Origin: Hyphomicrobium nitrativorans NL23
GTDB lineage: Bacteria; Pseudomonadota; Alphaproteobacteria; Rhizobiales; Hyphomicrobiaceae
NCBI RefSeq assembly: GCF_000503895.1
Contig: NC_022997.1
Span: forward strand, 496,001-560,000
Length of the DNA: 64,000 nucleotides
Direction: 5' to 3'
In this document: one piece after another, positions 49,604 through 58,091 of the stretch
How the letters are laid out: each line of letters begins with the position of its first letter
Position numbering within the stretch: the stretch's first letter is position 1
The notes under the pieces: generated by a model
Told to the model about the DNA's origin: nothing
Databases searched by the model: none
Seen by the model: the letters and a program-made list of their open reading frames with translations, nothing else
Made by a program: the position numbers and the translations under genes

Positions 49604-50178
49604 CGCCGGGGTGGGTTCGGCTTTGGCACTGGGCGATCGCGATCCTGTTCGTGATCCTGGTTTTTACCGGCGTGGTGCTGACGTATTCATCGTCGCGGTT
49701 TGTGCTGATGGATTACGGGCTGGCCGATACGCTGCACCAGGTGACGGGCATTCTGTTCTCGATCCTGGTCGTTGTGTTTGCCGTTGCAGCGGCGATGACC
49801 GGCTACTGGAGGCGGTATCAGAGACGGTGGCAGAACTTATCGGCGCGGATCCGCCGTTTCGGCGGCTACCTCGTCCGGGGCGTTCCGGAAGCAGGAACGG
49901 AGGGGCCGTCGCGTCTCGAACTGTCACGCGGGTTTCTCATCCTCATTCAGCAGTGGCTTTCGATTTTGAGTCTAATGGTCCTGTCGCCACTGCTGATCGT
50001 GACCGGGCTCGTTCTGTTTTATCCCGAGCTTCTGCCGGAGCAGGTTGCCGGGCTCGGCGGGATCTGGCCGTTTGCGCTGGCCCATTACTGGGTGGGCTTG
50101 ATCGGGGCGCTGTTTTTGCTGTTCCACGTCTACATCGGGACCATCGCCGGGTTCAAACGCATGATCCGCGGTCGTTAG
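49600..50178 (+). CDS. Membrane cytochrome b, partner of the heptaheme cytochrome
   Basis: A 192-residue integral protein with four helices. Histidines suited to bind two b hemes are in LWHWAIAILF, LHQVTGILFS, LAHYWVGLIG and LFHVYIGTIA. The form resembles the gamma subunits of formate dehydrogenase or thiosulfate reductase. GGGGAGG precedes GTG 49600. It is expected to exchange electrons between the quinone pool and the heptaheme cytochrome. It ends 1 base before the convergent mauN. Confidence 0.88.
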   Translation: MTPGWVRLWHWAIAILFVILVFTGVVLTYSSSRFVLMDYGLADTLHQVTGILFSILVVVFAVAAAMTGYWRRYQRRWQNLSARIRRFGGYLVRGVPEAGTEGPSRLELSRGFLILIQQWLSILSLMVLSPLLIVTGLVLFYPELLPEQVAGLGGIWPFALAHYWVGLIGALFLLFHVYIGTIAGFKRMIRGR

Positions 50179-50179
50179 A

Positions 50180-51091
50180 TCATTGGGCGGGTTGCGGCTC
50201 GATGAAGCGCTCGGGGGCGGCGTGGCGGCTGGACAGCCTCGTTCCGTATTCGAAGACGTCGATGTAGCAGGAATCGATGCACGCCGCGCAGTTCGTGCAA
50301 TCTCCCGACACGATCAGATGCGTTCCTGTTCCCTTGAGGGCGGGCGTGATGACGTGCGGTTCGGGGCAGGCCTTGAAGCAGGCGCCGCAGTCCGTGCACG
50401 CCGTGCGGTTTATGGCGCTCACGCGCACGAGGCTGTGCTTTCCGATGAGCCCGTAGAACGCCCCGACGGGGCAGAGATGGCTGCACCAGCCGCGCCGCGT
50501 CACGAACAGATCGAGCATGAAGACGGCGGCGACGATGCCCCAGCCCGCGCCGATGCCGAAGATGATGCCGCGCTGGAGCGTGCTGACGGGGTTGAGGAAC
50601 TCCCAGGCGATGGTGCCGGAGAGGAACGAGGCCAGGATCGCAGCTGCGATGATCCAGAGGCGCGTGCGCCGATCAAGCTTGCGGTCGCGCGTGAGGCCGA
50701 GCTTGTCGCGCAGCCAATGAGCGGTGTCGGTGACGACGTTGACCGGGCAGACCCAACTGCAATAGACGCGCCCGCCGACCAGAAAATAGAACGCGGTGAT
50801 GGTTGCGACCCCGATGAGCGAGAGCAGGATCGGCCTGTGGCCCGCCGCCAGGGACTGGACGAAGATGAAGGGGTCGGCGAGGGGCAGGACGCCCAGGATC
50901 TCGCTGGAGGCGAAGTTGCCGCGCGCGATCCAGAGGCCGAGCCACGGGCCGGTGAGGAAGATCGCAAGCACGAGCGCCTGCGAGGCTCGCCGCGCCAGCC
51001 AGAAACGGTGGGCGTAGAGCCAGCCGCGCCGTTCAGCGGCGTAGGTGCGCGCGTCGGAGGTGAGCCATTCGACGGCAGCCTTGCGGTTCAT
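50180..51091 (-). CDS. mauN: NapH-like membrane ferredoxin, MauN
   Basis: A 303-residue membrane protein of the NapH/MauN family: four or five helices, two C-x-x-x-C-P motifs (YCSWVCPVN and WCSHLCPVG) at the membrane, and two 4Fe-4S motifs (CTDCGACFKACPEP and CTNCAACIDSC). In mau clusters MauM and MauN are accessory ferredoxin proteins; the NapGH pair passes electrons from quinol to the periplasm. It follows mauM with one base between. Here it is in reverse orientation and upstream of the main mau operon. NapH itself is the alternative; no napA is present. Confidence 0.75.
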   Translation of the reverse strand: MNRKAAVEWLTSDARTYAAERRGWLYAHRFWLARRASQALVLAIFLTGPWLGLWIARGNFASSEILGVLPLADPFIFVQSLAAGHRPILLSLIGVATITAFYFLVGGRVYCSWVCPVNVVTDTAHWLRDKLGLTRDRKLDRRTRLWIIAAAILASFLSGTIAWEFLNPVSTLQRGIIFGIGAGWGIVAAVFMLDLFVTRRGWCSHLCPVGAFYGLIGKHSLVRVSAINRTACTDCGACFKACPEPHVITPALKGTGTHLIVSGDCTNCAACIDSCYIDVFEYGTRLSSRHAAPERFIEPQPAQ

Positions 51092-51092
51092 G

Positions 51093-51878
51093 CTAGACGC
51101 CCCGCTTCAGCGAGCCATGCCCTGTCAGCCCGCGACCGGCGTTGTTGCGCCCCGCCTTGCCCTGACCGAGGGGACGCGGGAGCACACGGATGGCGGCTTC
51201 CTCCAGCACGCAGTGCTTCTCGCAGTGGCCGCAGCCGGTGCACTTGGTCGAATGCACGACCGGGATCACCATCTGGCGGCCCTTGATCGTCTGTTTTTCG
51301 AGCGTGATCGCTTCGTTCCGGATCGGGCAGACGCGATAGCAGATGGAGCAATGCATGCCCTTGTAGTTGAGGCAGGTCTCGTGATCGACGAGGACAGCAA
51401 GGCCCATGTCGGCGTGGCGAATGTTTGGGATTTCGGCATTCAGAGCGCCGGTCGGACACGCCTTGGCGCACGGGACGTCGTGGCACATGAAGCAGGGTGT
51501 CTCGCGGGCGACGAAGTAGGGCGTGCCGATGGCGGCGGAGTCGCCCAGCGTCGCGAGATGCAGCGTGTCGTAGGGGCAGGCGCGCACGCACAGACCGCAG
51601 CGGACGCAGGCGGAGAGGAATTCTTCTTCATCGATGGCGCCGGGAGGACGCAGAGCTTTGGCCTCGGTCGAGCGCGCCGTGCGGATGAACTGGTCGAGTG
51701 CGACCGCCGCGAGGCAGGCGACGCCGGCCGACTTGGCAGCGCCGCCGAGGAAGTCGCGGCGAGAGACGGCGGAGGACGAAGTTTTCTCGGCTTTTCGGGC
51801 AGGAGGCGCGCGTTCCGTTCCTGGACGCGCCGATTCGGCGGGTGCCGGGTGTTGGCCGATGGGGGAAGGGTTCTTCAT
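51093..51878 (-). CDS. mauM: NapG-like periplasmic ferredoxin, MauM
   Basis: A 261-residue protein with a twin-arginine signal (SRRDFLGG, near residue 39) and four 4Fe-4S motifs (CVRCGLCVRACP, CFMCHDVPCAKACP, CSICYRVCP and CTGCGHCEKHC). It is exported folded, with its clusters, by Tat. The family is NapG/MauM. Together with MauN it should form a quinol-oxidising unit. It starts at ATG 51878 in the region upstream of the two-component genes. Confidence 0.75.
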   Translation of the reverse strand: MKNPSPIGQHPAPAESARPGTERAPPARKAEKTSSSAVSRRDFLGGAAKSAGVACLAAVALDQFIRTARSTEAKALRPPGAIDEEEFLSACVRCGLCVRACPYDTLHLATLGDSAAIGTPYFVARETPCFMCHDVPCAKACPTGALNAEIPNIRHADMGLAVLVDHETCLNYKGMHCSICYRVCPIRNEAITLEKQTIKGRQMVIPVVHSTKCTGCGHCEKHCVLEEAAIRVLPRPLGQGKAGRNNAGRGLTGHGSLKRGV

Positions 51879-52059
51879 CGGGTCACTCTGTTATTTTGCG
51901 ATGCAAAAACCCCTTGAAAAGGGGTGCCATTTTGCGCCTTGCGAACGCGATGCGCTCAAAAACGGACGCGTAAAAGATTCACCGAATGGCGCGCACGGCG
52001 ATGATCCAGTCTGCCAGATGTTGAGCCTTCGGCAACTGAGAGTGTTGCCTTACGCGAAA

Positions 52060-52091
52060 TGTAAAGGAGGGCTCAGTTTCAGACAGGATTG
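52060..52091 (+). promoter_or_regulatory. Diverged copy C of the mau 45-bp element
   Basis: TGTAAAGGAG at 52060-52069 and GATTG at 52087-52091 have exactly the spacing they have in elements A and B (27 bases between start points). The rest is not conserved. It lies 220-250 bases before the response-regulator gene, in the same direction; mauM is on the other side. Confidence 0.4.
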
Positions 52092-52191
52092 CACGTCGCG
52101 GCCCCTCAGCCGTTGGCTTGGTGCTCGTCTTTCTTGTTCGATCTTGCTTGCTTTGAATGATATTTTGAAGATGCTTATTCGAAGCACGATT

Positions 52192-52291
52192 AGAGCGTCC
52201 GATCCGACGGGATCGGATCGGACACTCTAGATCTTTGATGAGACCGATGATTTACGCTTCGGACTGACAGGGTCCGAAGCGATCATGGTCT
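52192..52291. repeat. Bipartite palindromic repeat, full copy
   Basis: Hairpin AGAGCGTCCGATCCGA (52192-52207) with TCGGATCGGACACTCT (52213-52228, one mismatch), then the 51-base palindrome at 52241-52291 beginning AGACCGATGATTTACGCTTC. The hairpin-then-palindrome order is the same as at 4050, 17025 and 33651. Confidence 0.85.
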
Positions 52292-52310
52292 AGGGCGAGG
52301 CGCGAGCGCC

Positions 52311-52985
52311 ATGAGAATTCTTCTGATCGAAGACGACGGCGAGACGGCTGCTTTCGTGGGAAGCGGGCTCCGTCAGGCGGGCCATACCGTGGACGTGGTG
52401 GAGAACGGCAAGGACGGCGTTCTGCTCGGGATTCAGGACGACTTCGATCTCGTCATTCTGGATCGCATGATCCCCGGGCTCGATGGCCTCTCCGTCGCGC
52501 GGACGCTTCGCAGCAGCGGGCAGTCCGTGCCCATCCTGTTTCTAACGGCGCTGGGCAGTATCAACGACCGGGTGCAGGGGCTCGATGTGGGCGGCGACGA
52601 TTATGTGGTCAAGCCGTTCGCGTTTTCGGAGCTGCTCGCGCGGGTGAACGCGCTGGGGCGGCGCTCGCCGCTTCGGGACGAGCATGAGAAGCTTTGCGTT
52701 GGCGACCTCGAAATGGACGTGGTGCACCGGATCGTGACGCGCAACCACCAACAGATCAATCTCTTGCCGCGGGAATGCCTGCTGCTGGAGATCCTGCTCC
52801 GGAACAAAGGACGCGTCGTGTTGCGGACTATGCTTCTCGAACGCGTTTGGGGCTTCCGTTTCGAACCCAAGACGAGCGTAGTTGAGACATACATTTCCCG
52901 ACTGAGGACAAAGGTCGACAAGCCGTTCAAAACGGCTCTTATCCACACGGTCAGGGGATGTGGCTATTCCATTTATGAAGCCTGA
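52311..52985 (+). CDS. OmpR-family response regulator of the mau region
   Basis: A 224-residue regulator. Receiver: LIEDD, phosphorylated Asp in LVILDRMIPGLDG, Lys in YVVKPF. Winged helix: RECLLLEILLRNKGRVVLRT and VVETYISRLRTKVDK with the final HTVRGCGYSIYE. The resemblance is to QseB/PmrA-type regulators. The kinase gene follows with overlap. Being placed between mauM and mauF, it is the best candidate for binding elements A, B and C. Confidence 0.92.
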   Translation: MRILLIEDDGETAAFVGSGLRQAGHTVDVVENGKDGVLLGIQDDFDLVILDRMIPGLDGLSVARTLRSSGQSVPILFLTALGSINDRVQGLDVGGDDYVVKPFAFSELLARVNALGRRSPLRDEHEKLCVGDLEMDVVHRIVTRNHQQINLLPRECLLLEILLRNKGRVVLRTMLLERVWGFRFEPKTSVVETYISRLRTKVDKPFKTALIHTVRGCGYSIYEA

Positions 52986-54444
52986 CCTCGCGCTGACCCG
53001 TTTTCATGCTCACCTGATCGTGGCAACCAGCTGTCTGCTGGTTGTGGCGATGAGCTTTCTTTTTTCGCATTTTTTCATCGAGTCTCACGAGGATCTCGCG
53101 GCGCGTGTGCAAAAGCGCGTGGAAGACGTCGGGGCCTCGCTTGCCGACTACGAACGCAAGAACGGAACGGACGGACTGGTTCGCTTTGTGGAGGCGAGCG
53201 CGGCTTGGCACGATCCGGATGCACCGTTCGTTTCGATACGGAATGCGGCGGGCGAAGTCGTTCTCCACACATCGCGAGACGTTGCGCCGGATGCGGCATG
53301 GGGTGCTGCGGCGCTTTCCATCCGGTCCGGGGTTGCCGGGTGGGGACTATCGACGCGCTTCTTTCATGTGGCGTCTACCCGTCTCTCCCAAGGCGGCGAG
53401 CTTCTTGTCGGGCAAAGCGAGGTGAAGTCTGCGCAGGCCCGCGATTGGGCGGTCGGAGGGTTTGCGATGCTGACCTTCGCCGCGCTTGCCGTCATGTTTC
53501 TCGTGGGGATCTTGTTCTCGGGGCGCTCGCGCACGCGCGTCGAGGATATGACATCGACGCTCTTTTCCTTTGCGGCGGGCGAGATGGACCGGCGCGTGCC
53601 GATGTCGGGACAGGCCGATCGGCTGGCCGATCTCGCGTTTGCGATCAACGGGACGCTGGATTACGCACAGCGGCTGCTCTGGAACCTCAACTACATGTCG
53701 GCCGATATCGCTCACAACCTGAAGAAGCCGCTGACGCGTCTCCGGCAACGGCTGGAGGTGGTGAGCAAGTGCGAATTCGCGAACACGGATCTTTCGCGCA
53801 AGATCGACGAGGGTATCCAGGAGATCGACTCGCTCGTCGTGATTTTCGAGGCGCTGCTCAATATCGGTCAGCTTCAGTCGGGCGATCGGCGCTCGCGCTT
53901 CGTCTCCGTCGATATGCCCGCGCTGCTTGCGCATATTGCCGATATCTACGAGCCGATCGTCGCCGACCATGGGCACAAGCTCGAAGTCTGCATCGCGCGT
54001 CAGCACGTTCCGCCCGTGAGCGGCGACCGCGAGCTCCTGATGGAAATGATCATCAATTTCCTGGAAAACGCGATCCAGTATACGCCCGAGGGGACGACGA
54101 TCACGATCAGTCTTCAGGAGCTTCGCACGGGCTTCGACGTGTCGATTAGCGACAACGGTCCGGGCGTTCCGGATGGCGAAATCAAGCACCTGTTCGAGCG
54201 CTTCTATCGCTTCGAGGGGACGCGCGCGAAGCCTGGTCACGGGCTCGGCATCCCGTTCGCGGTCGCGATTGCGGAGCTGCACGGCGCCTATGTCGAGATC
54301 GGCGACAACACGCCGGGCCTCAACGTCGTCGTGCATTTTCCGAACGACCCGTTCAGCCGCTCGCAGCTCGGCTTGAGGCTGCGCTCGGGCCTTCACATCA
54401 CGTCGAAACCGCAGGTTCCGGCGCGGGTGTCCGAGCAAATTTGA
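52975..54444 (+). CDS. Sensor histidine kinase of the mau region
   Basis: A 489-residue inner-membrane kinase with helices at about 15-37 and 160-182 framing a periplasmic sensor. The histidine is in ADIAHNLKKPLTRL, N-box NFLENAIQYTPEG, G-boxes DNGPGVPDG and GHGLGIPFA. Residue K-K in the H-box differs from the usual R-T. It overlaps the regulator by 11 bases (ATG 52975); GTG 52960 is an alternative start. The signal sensed may be amine or redox state, but the sequence does not tell. Confidence 0.9.
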   Translation: MKPDLALTRFHAHLIVATSCLLVVAMSFLFSHFFIESHEDLAARVQKRVEDVGASLADYERKNGTDGLVRFVEASAAWHDPDAPFVSIRNAAGEVVLHTSRDVAPDAAWGAAALSIRSGVAGWGLSTRFFHVASTRLSQGGELLVGQSEVKSAQARDWAVGGFAMLTFAALAVMFLVGILFSGRSRTRVEDMTSTLFSFAAGEMDRRVPMSGQADRLADLAFAINGTLDYAQRLLWNLNYMSADIAHNLKKPLTRLRQRLEVVSKCEFANTDLSRKIDEGIQEIDSLVVIFEALLNIGQLQSGDRRSRFVSVDMPALLAHIADIYEPIVADHGHKLEVCIARQHVPPVSGDRELLMEMIINFLENAIQYTPEGTTITISLQELRTGFDVSISDNGPGVPDGEIKHLFERFYRFEGTRAKPGHGLGIPFAVAIAELHGAYVEIGDNTPGLNVVVHFPNDPFSRSQLGLRLRSGLHITSKPQVPARVSEQI

Positions 54445-54489
54445 TTCCTGTCAAAATTGTAAGGGAGCTTCGAGGCGGGTGAAAGATTG
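54445..54489 (+). promoter_or_regulatory. 45-bp element B, mauF promoter region
   Basis: Starts TTCCTGTCAAAATTGTAAGG and ends GGGTGAAAGATTG; differs from element A at three positions. It begins one base after the kinase stop and lies 217 bases upstream of mauF. A TATTGT hexamer is 18 bases beyond it. The inner CTGTCAAAATTGTAAG has two similar half-sites in tandem. Confidence 0.7.
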
Positions 54490-54705
54490 CCCCCTCATGC
54501 TGCCCATATTGTCGCATCGACCTCCGTCCGATCCCTTCTCGTGATCGTGCGGCAGGGTTGATCGGCGGTCACGCTTTTCGCAAGCGGCTCGCGGGCTTTC
54601 CCGCGAGGCGGGCGGGGAAGTGTTGCGACTTCAAAACCGGCGATCAACGCCGGCACGATAAAACGACGACTAGGGATGTAACGTACTCGAAGGGGAGGCT
54701 ATCGA

Positions 54706-55554
54706 ATGGCCGAAACTTGGAACGGCCGCGCGCATTCCGCGCGTGAAGGCGTTGTCGATCATATCGACGACGCGACATCGTTTGCGCAGCCGTGGTCCGG
54801 CCTTGCGCGGTTTTCCCTTCTGGCCGTGAGCCTCCTTGCGGGCGCGGCCGGTGCGGCGGCGTTCGCCGCCGGTGTGCCGCTTCAGACGGCCATGCTCTGG
54901 ATCCTGGTTTCGGCCGCGTTCGCGGGCGGACTTTTGTCGACGTGGTCTCCCTGCGGCTATTCGAGCGTCTGCCTGCTGCGCCCCAGCGGTGAGTATTCGC
55001 GTGCGTCCGTCATGGCCTGGATGCCGACCCTTATTGCGCACGCCGTCGGCTATGCGGCAGGCGCGCTGGTCCTCGGCGGTGCGCTGGGGCTTGCCGGCTA
55101 CGCGCTCGGGCTCGACGCCTATTTCGCTTATACCATTCCGGTGTTCGCCGTGCTGCTCGTCGCTTATGGCGCGCATCAGTTCGGCTTCCTCAACGTGCCT
55201 TATCCGCAGCGGCGCTGTCAGGTTCCGCACGACGCGCGTCAGCGTTTCCCGAAGTGGGTGATTGGCCTGCTGTACGGGTTCTCGCTGGGGCTCAACTACC
55301 TGACGTATGTCCAAACGCCCCTGCTCTATGCCGTGACGGGTGCCGCTCTTTTCTCGGGCTCGGTCACGTTCGCCATCGGCATCTTCCTGGTGTTCAACCT
55401 CGGCCGCTTTCTGCCGCTGGTCGTCAACGCGCTTCCGGTTACCGATCGCGCTGTGACGGCTTGGCTGGCTCGGCGGCAGGAGGCGGCGGCCATGACGGAT
55501 GGCGCTCTGTTGGTTGCTGCCGGCGCGGCGATCCTGACGTTGCTCGTCGCTTAA
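54706..55554 (+). CDS. mauF: Methylamine utilisation membrane protein MauF
   Basis: A 282-residue integral membrane protein with about six helices, required in other methylotrophs for formation of active methylamine dehydrogenase. Conserved cysteines appear in [19 protein letters not shown]. It opens the mau operon, order F-B-E-D-A-C-J-G as in Methylorubrum and Paracoccus. GGGGAGG lies 10 bases before ATG 54706. The shared start context with 48415 and the 45-base element upstream are noted separately. Confidence 0.9.
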   Translation: MAETWNGRAHSAREGVVDHIDDATSFAQPWSGLARFSLLAVSLLAGAAGAAAFAAGVPLQTAMLWILVSAAFAGGLLSTWSPCGYSSVCLLRPSGEYSRASVMAWMPTLIAHAVGYAAGALVLGGALGLAGYALGLDAYFAYTIPVFAVLLVAYGAHQFGFLNVPYPQRRCQVPHDARQRFPKWVIGLLYGFSLGLNYLTYVQTPLLYAVTGAALFSGSVTFAIGIFLVFNLGRFLPLVVNALPVTDRAVTAWLARRQEAAAMTDGALLVAAGAAILTLLVA

Positions 55555-55606
55555 CGCTCACACGTCTCTTTTCACTAAAAACAATCGCGGCCTCATGGAG
55601 GAAACA

Positions 55607-56839
55607 ATGACGCACGCCCATAATCCGTCGGAAATGCTGAAGAGGTATCGTGCTGCCCTGATCGGCGGTGTCGCGACGCTCGGCCTGCTTGCCGGCGGTG
55701 CAGCCTACGCGCAGGAAGGTCCTCGTGGTTCGGAGCTGCCGAAGCAGCTCGGTCAGGAAGCCACGTCGGATCTCGAAGACAATCCCGTCATTCTCTCGGC
55801 GCCGGAGCCCGATGCACGCCGCATCTACGTCACCGACCCCGCGCACTTTGCGGTCACGACGCAGCACTTCACGGTCGATGGCAACACCGGCAAGGTGCTC
55901 GGCATGGTGGACGGCGGATTCCTTGCGAACCCGTTCGCTTCGTCCGACGGCAGCTTCTTCGGTATCGCGAGCACGGTCTACTCGCGCGTGGCGAAGGGCC
56001 AGCGCGACGATTACATCGAGGTCTACGATTCCAAGACGCACGAAGTGATCGCGGACATCGACATTCCGGAGAGCCGGTTCCTCGTCGGAACGTATCCGTG
56101 GATGACGACGCTGACGCCGGACAGCAAGTCGCTGCTGTTCTATCAGTTCACGCCGTCGCCGCAGGTCGGCCTCGTCGACATCGAGAACAAGAAGTTCGTG
56201 CGCATGCTCGATGTGCCGGATTGCTATCACATCTTCCCGTCGGGCAACGACACGTTCTTCATGCATTGCCGCAGCGGCACCATGGCGAAGGTCACCTTCG
56301 ACAAGGACGGCAAGGTTGAGGTCAAGGAGACGGAAGTCTTCCATGCCGAGGACGAGTACCTGATCAACACGCCTGCGTTCTCGCTCAAGGCCGGCCAGAT
56401 CGTATGGCCGACGTACGAAGGCAAGATCTTCCTGGTCGACATCTCGTCGGGCGAAGCCAAGTTCGGCCAGCACTTCGACGTGTTCACGGAAGAAGAGAAG
56501 AAGGACAACTGGCGCGTCGGCGGCTGGCTGCCGGTGGCTTACCACCGCGGCACCAACGAGATCTATCTCCTTGGCGACCAGCGCGCGAAGTGGACGCACA
56601 AGTATTCGAGCCGCTTCGCCTTCGTTCACGATGCCAAGACCGGAAAGCGTATCCGCAAGATCGATTTCGGCCGCGACATCGACTCGATTGCGGTGAGCCA
56701 GGACGACAATCCCCAGCTCTACGCGCTCTCGACGGGCGAGAAGACGCTCTACATCCTCGACGCCGCGACGGGCAAGGAACAGCACTCCGTTCCCGAGCTC
56801 GGTCACGGGCCGCAGGTCATCATCGCTCACGACAACTGA
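55607..56839 (+). CDS. mauB: Methylamine dehydrogenase large (alpha) subunit
   Basis: The 410-residue periplasmic beta-propeller subunit of methylamine dehydrogenase, with export signal ([20 protein letters not shown]). Seven-bladed repeats appear as strands such as [37 protein letters not shown] and [14 protein letters not shown]-like ends. I use ATG 55607 because GGAGG lies 8-11 bases before it and within the longer frame from 55595. It pairs with MauA. Confidence 0.95.
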   Translation: MTHAHNPSEMLKRYRAALIGGVATLGLLAGGAAYAQEGPRGSELPKQLGQEATSDLEDNPVILSAPEPDARRIYVTDPAHFAVTTQHFTVDGNTGKVLGMVDGGFLANPFASSDGSFFGIASTVYSRVAKGQRDDYIEVYDSKTHEVIADIDIPESRFLVGTYPWMTTLTPDSKSLLFYQFTPSPQVGLVDIENKKFVRMLDVPDCYHIFPSGNDTFFMHCRSGTMAKVTFDKDGKVEVKETEVFHAEDEYLINTPAFSLKAGQIVWPTYEGKIFLVDISSGEAKFGQHFDVFTEEEKKDNWRVGGWLPVAYHRGTNEIYLLGDQRAKWTHKYSSRFAFVHDAKTGKRIRKIDFGRDIDSIAVSQDDNPQLYALSTGEKTLYILDAATGKEQHSVPELGHGPQVIIAHDN

Positions 56840-56851
56840 TCGAGGCCTCCC

Positions 56852-57403
56852 ATGTGGCTCCTTTCCGATCCATTGGTGACGACCTTTCTTCGGTCGTTCC
56901 TCGCTCTCCTGTTCGCCGGCGCAGCTTTGTCCAAGCTGCGCCACCAGGAGGAGTTCGTGGGTGTGGTCCGCAATTTCCGGCTGATGCCGGAGGCGCTCGC
57001 CGCTCCAGTCGCTGCGGTTCTGCCGTGGCTGGAGCTGGCGGTCGCTGCGGGATTGCTGGTCGATCCAGCACTCCCGTATGCCGCCGCCGGGGCGAGCGGG
57101 CTGTTGATGCTCTTCGCAATCGCGATGGCCATCAACGTCGCTCGCGGACGCAAGGCCATCGACTGCGGGTGCTTCCGCACGGGCTACAAGCAGGCCCTTA
57201 GCTGGTTCCTCGTCCTGCGCAATGTTGTGCTGGCGGGCGGCGGGCTGGTTCTGCTCGGGCTCGTGGATGCTTCCCGCGCGGCAACCTGGGCCGACATTGC
57301 AACGGGCGTCTTTGCCGCCTCGGTCGCGATGCTTCTCTACATCACGTTCGGTCTTCTCGGTGGCGTCGCAGCCACCGCGCGGAACAACGCTCATCTCGCT
57401 TAG
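56852..57403 (+). CDS. mauE: MauE, membrane protein for dehydrogenase maturation
   Basis: A 183-residue protein with about four helices and a D-C-G-C-F motif (residues 108-112), family MauE/DoxX-like. With MauD it is needed for disulfide formation and stability of MauA. It begins 12 bases after mauB. Confidence 0.92.
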   Translation: MWLLSDPLVTTFLRSFLALLFAGAALSKLRHQEEFVGVVRNFRLMPEALAAPVAAVLPWLELAVAAGLLVDPALPYAAAGASGLLMLFAIAMAINVARGRKAIDCGCFRTGYKQALSWFLVLRNVVLAGGGLVLLGLVDASRAATWADIATGVFAASVAMLLYITFGLLGGVAATARNNAHLA

Positions 57404-57418
57404 AAAAGGAAACGCGCA

Positions 57419-58051
57419 ATGGCGATCGAATTCCTGATTGCGTCAAACGTTCTGCTCTGGCTCACGCTTATCGGTTGTGTGGTCGCCTTGTTCGGGATCA
57501 CCAGGCAGGTCGGCATCCTGCACGAGCGTTCCGCACCCCTCGGCGCCATGATCACAGATCATGGTCCGGATATCGGAGACGCAGCACCCAAGTTCGAAGT
57601 GGTCGACTACTTCGGCAAGGCGCATCGTATCGGCGGCCCGCAGCCGCAGGAAACGCTGCTGATGTTCACGGCTCCGACGTGTCCGATCTGCGACAAGCTG
57701 CTGCCGATCATCAAATCGGTTTCCCGCGACGAGAACATCAACGTGTTCCTCGTCAGCGACGGACAGCCGGAAGACCACGCCCGTTTCCTCAAGAGCCACG
57801 ATCTCGGGGACATCCCCTACATCGTTTCGGCGGAAGTCGGCATGCGCTTCCAGGTCGGAAAGATTCCCTACGGCGTCGTGATCGACAGCCACGGGAAGAT
57901 CCGTGCAAAGGGCCTGACCAACACGAGGGAGCACCTCGAAAGCCTCGTCGAAGGCGCTCGCTCCGGTCATCACTCTTTGCAGGACTACATGAAGAAAACG
58001 GGCATCAGCTCAATTCATTCGAATGGCAACGGCTTCCACGCCGAGCACTGA
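57419..58051 (+). CDS. mauD: MauD, thioredoxin-like disulfide protein
   Basis: A 210-residue membrane-anchored thioredoxin fold protein: N-terminal helix (residues 4-27), then redox pair CPIC in FTAPTCPICDKLLP and a cis-proline loop (KIPYGVVID). It acts in the periplasm on the many disulfides of MauA. It begins 15 bases after mauE. Confidence 0.94.
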   Translation: MAIEFLIASNVLLWLTLIGCVVALFGITRQVGILHERSAPLGAMITDHGPDIGDAAPKFEVVDYFGKAHRIGGPQPQETLLMFTAPTCPICDKLLPIIKSVSRDENINVFLVSDGQPEDHARFLKSHDLGDIPYIVSAEVGMRFQVGKIPYGVVIDSHGKIRAKGLTNTREHLESLVEGARSGHHSLQDYMKKTGISSIHSNGNGFHAEH

Positions 58052-58091
58052 GTCCGAAAAATCAAATGGATATGTCGAGGAGGAATACCCC

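Larger units (their letters stand above)
51879..52310. other. Divergent region between mauM and the regulator gene
   Basis: About 430 bases. Holds diverged element C (52060-52091), a hairpin plus palindromic repeat (52192-52291), and near 51903-51920 a CCCCTTGAAAAGGGG inverted repeat close to the mauM start. No gene is supported. Confidence 0.6.

Noticed and set aside
50180-51878. NapGH of a nitrate reductase operon
   Set aside because: No napA, napB or napD is near, whereas the mau operon and a shared element are; MauMN is the better reading.
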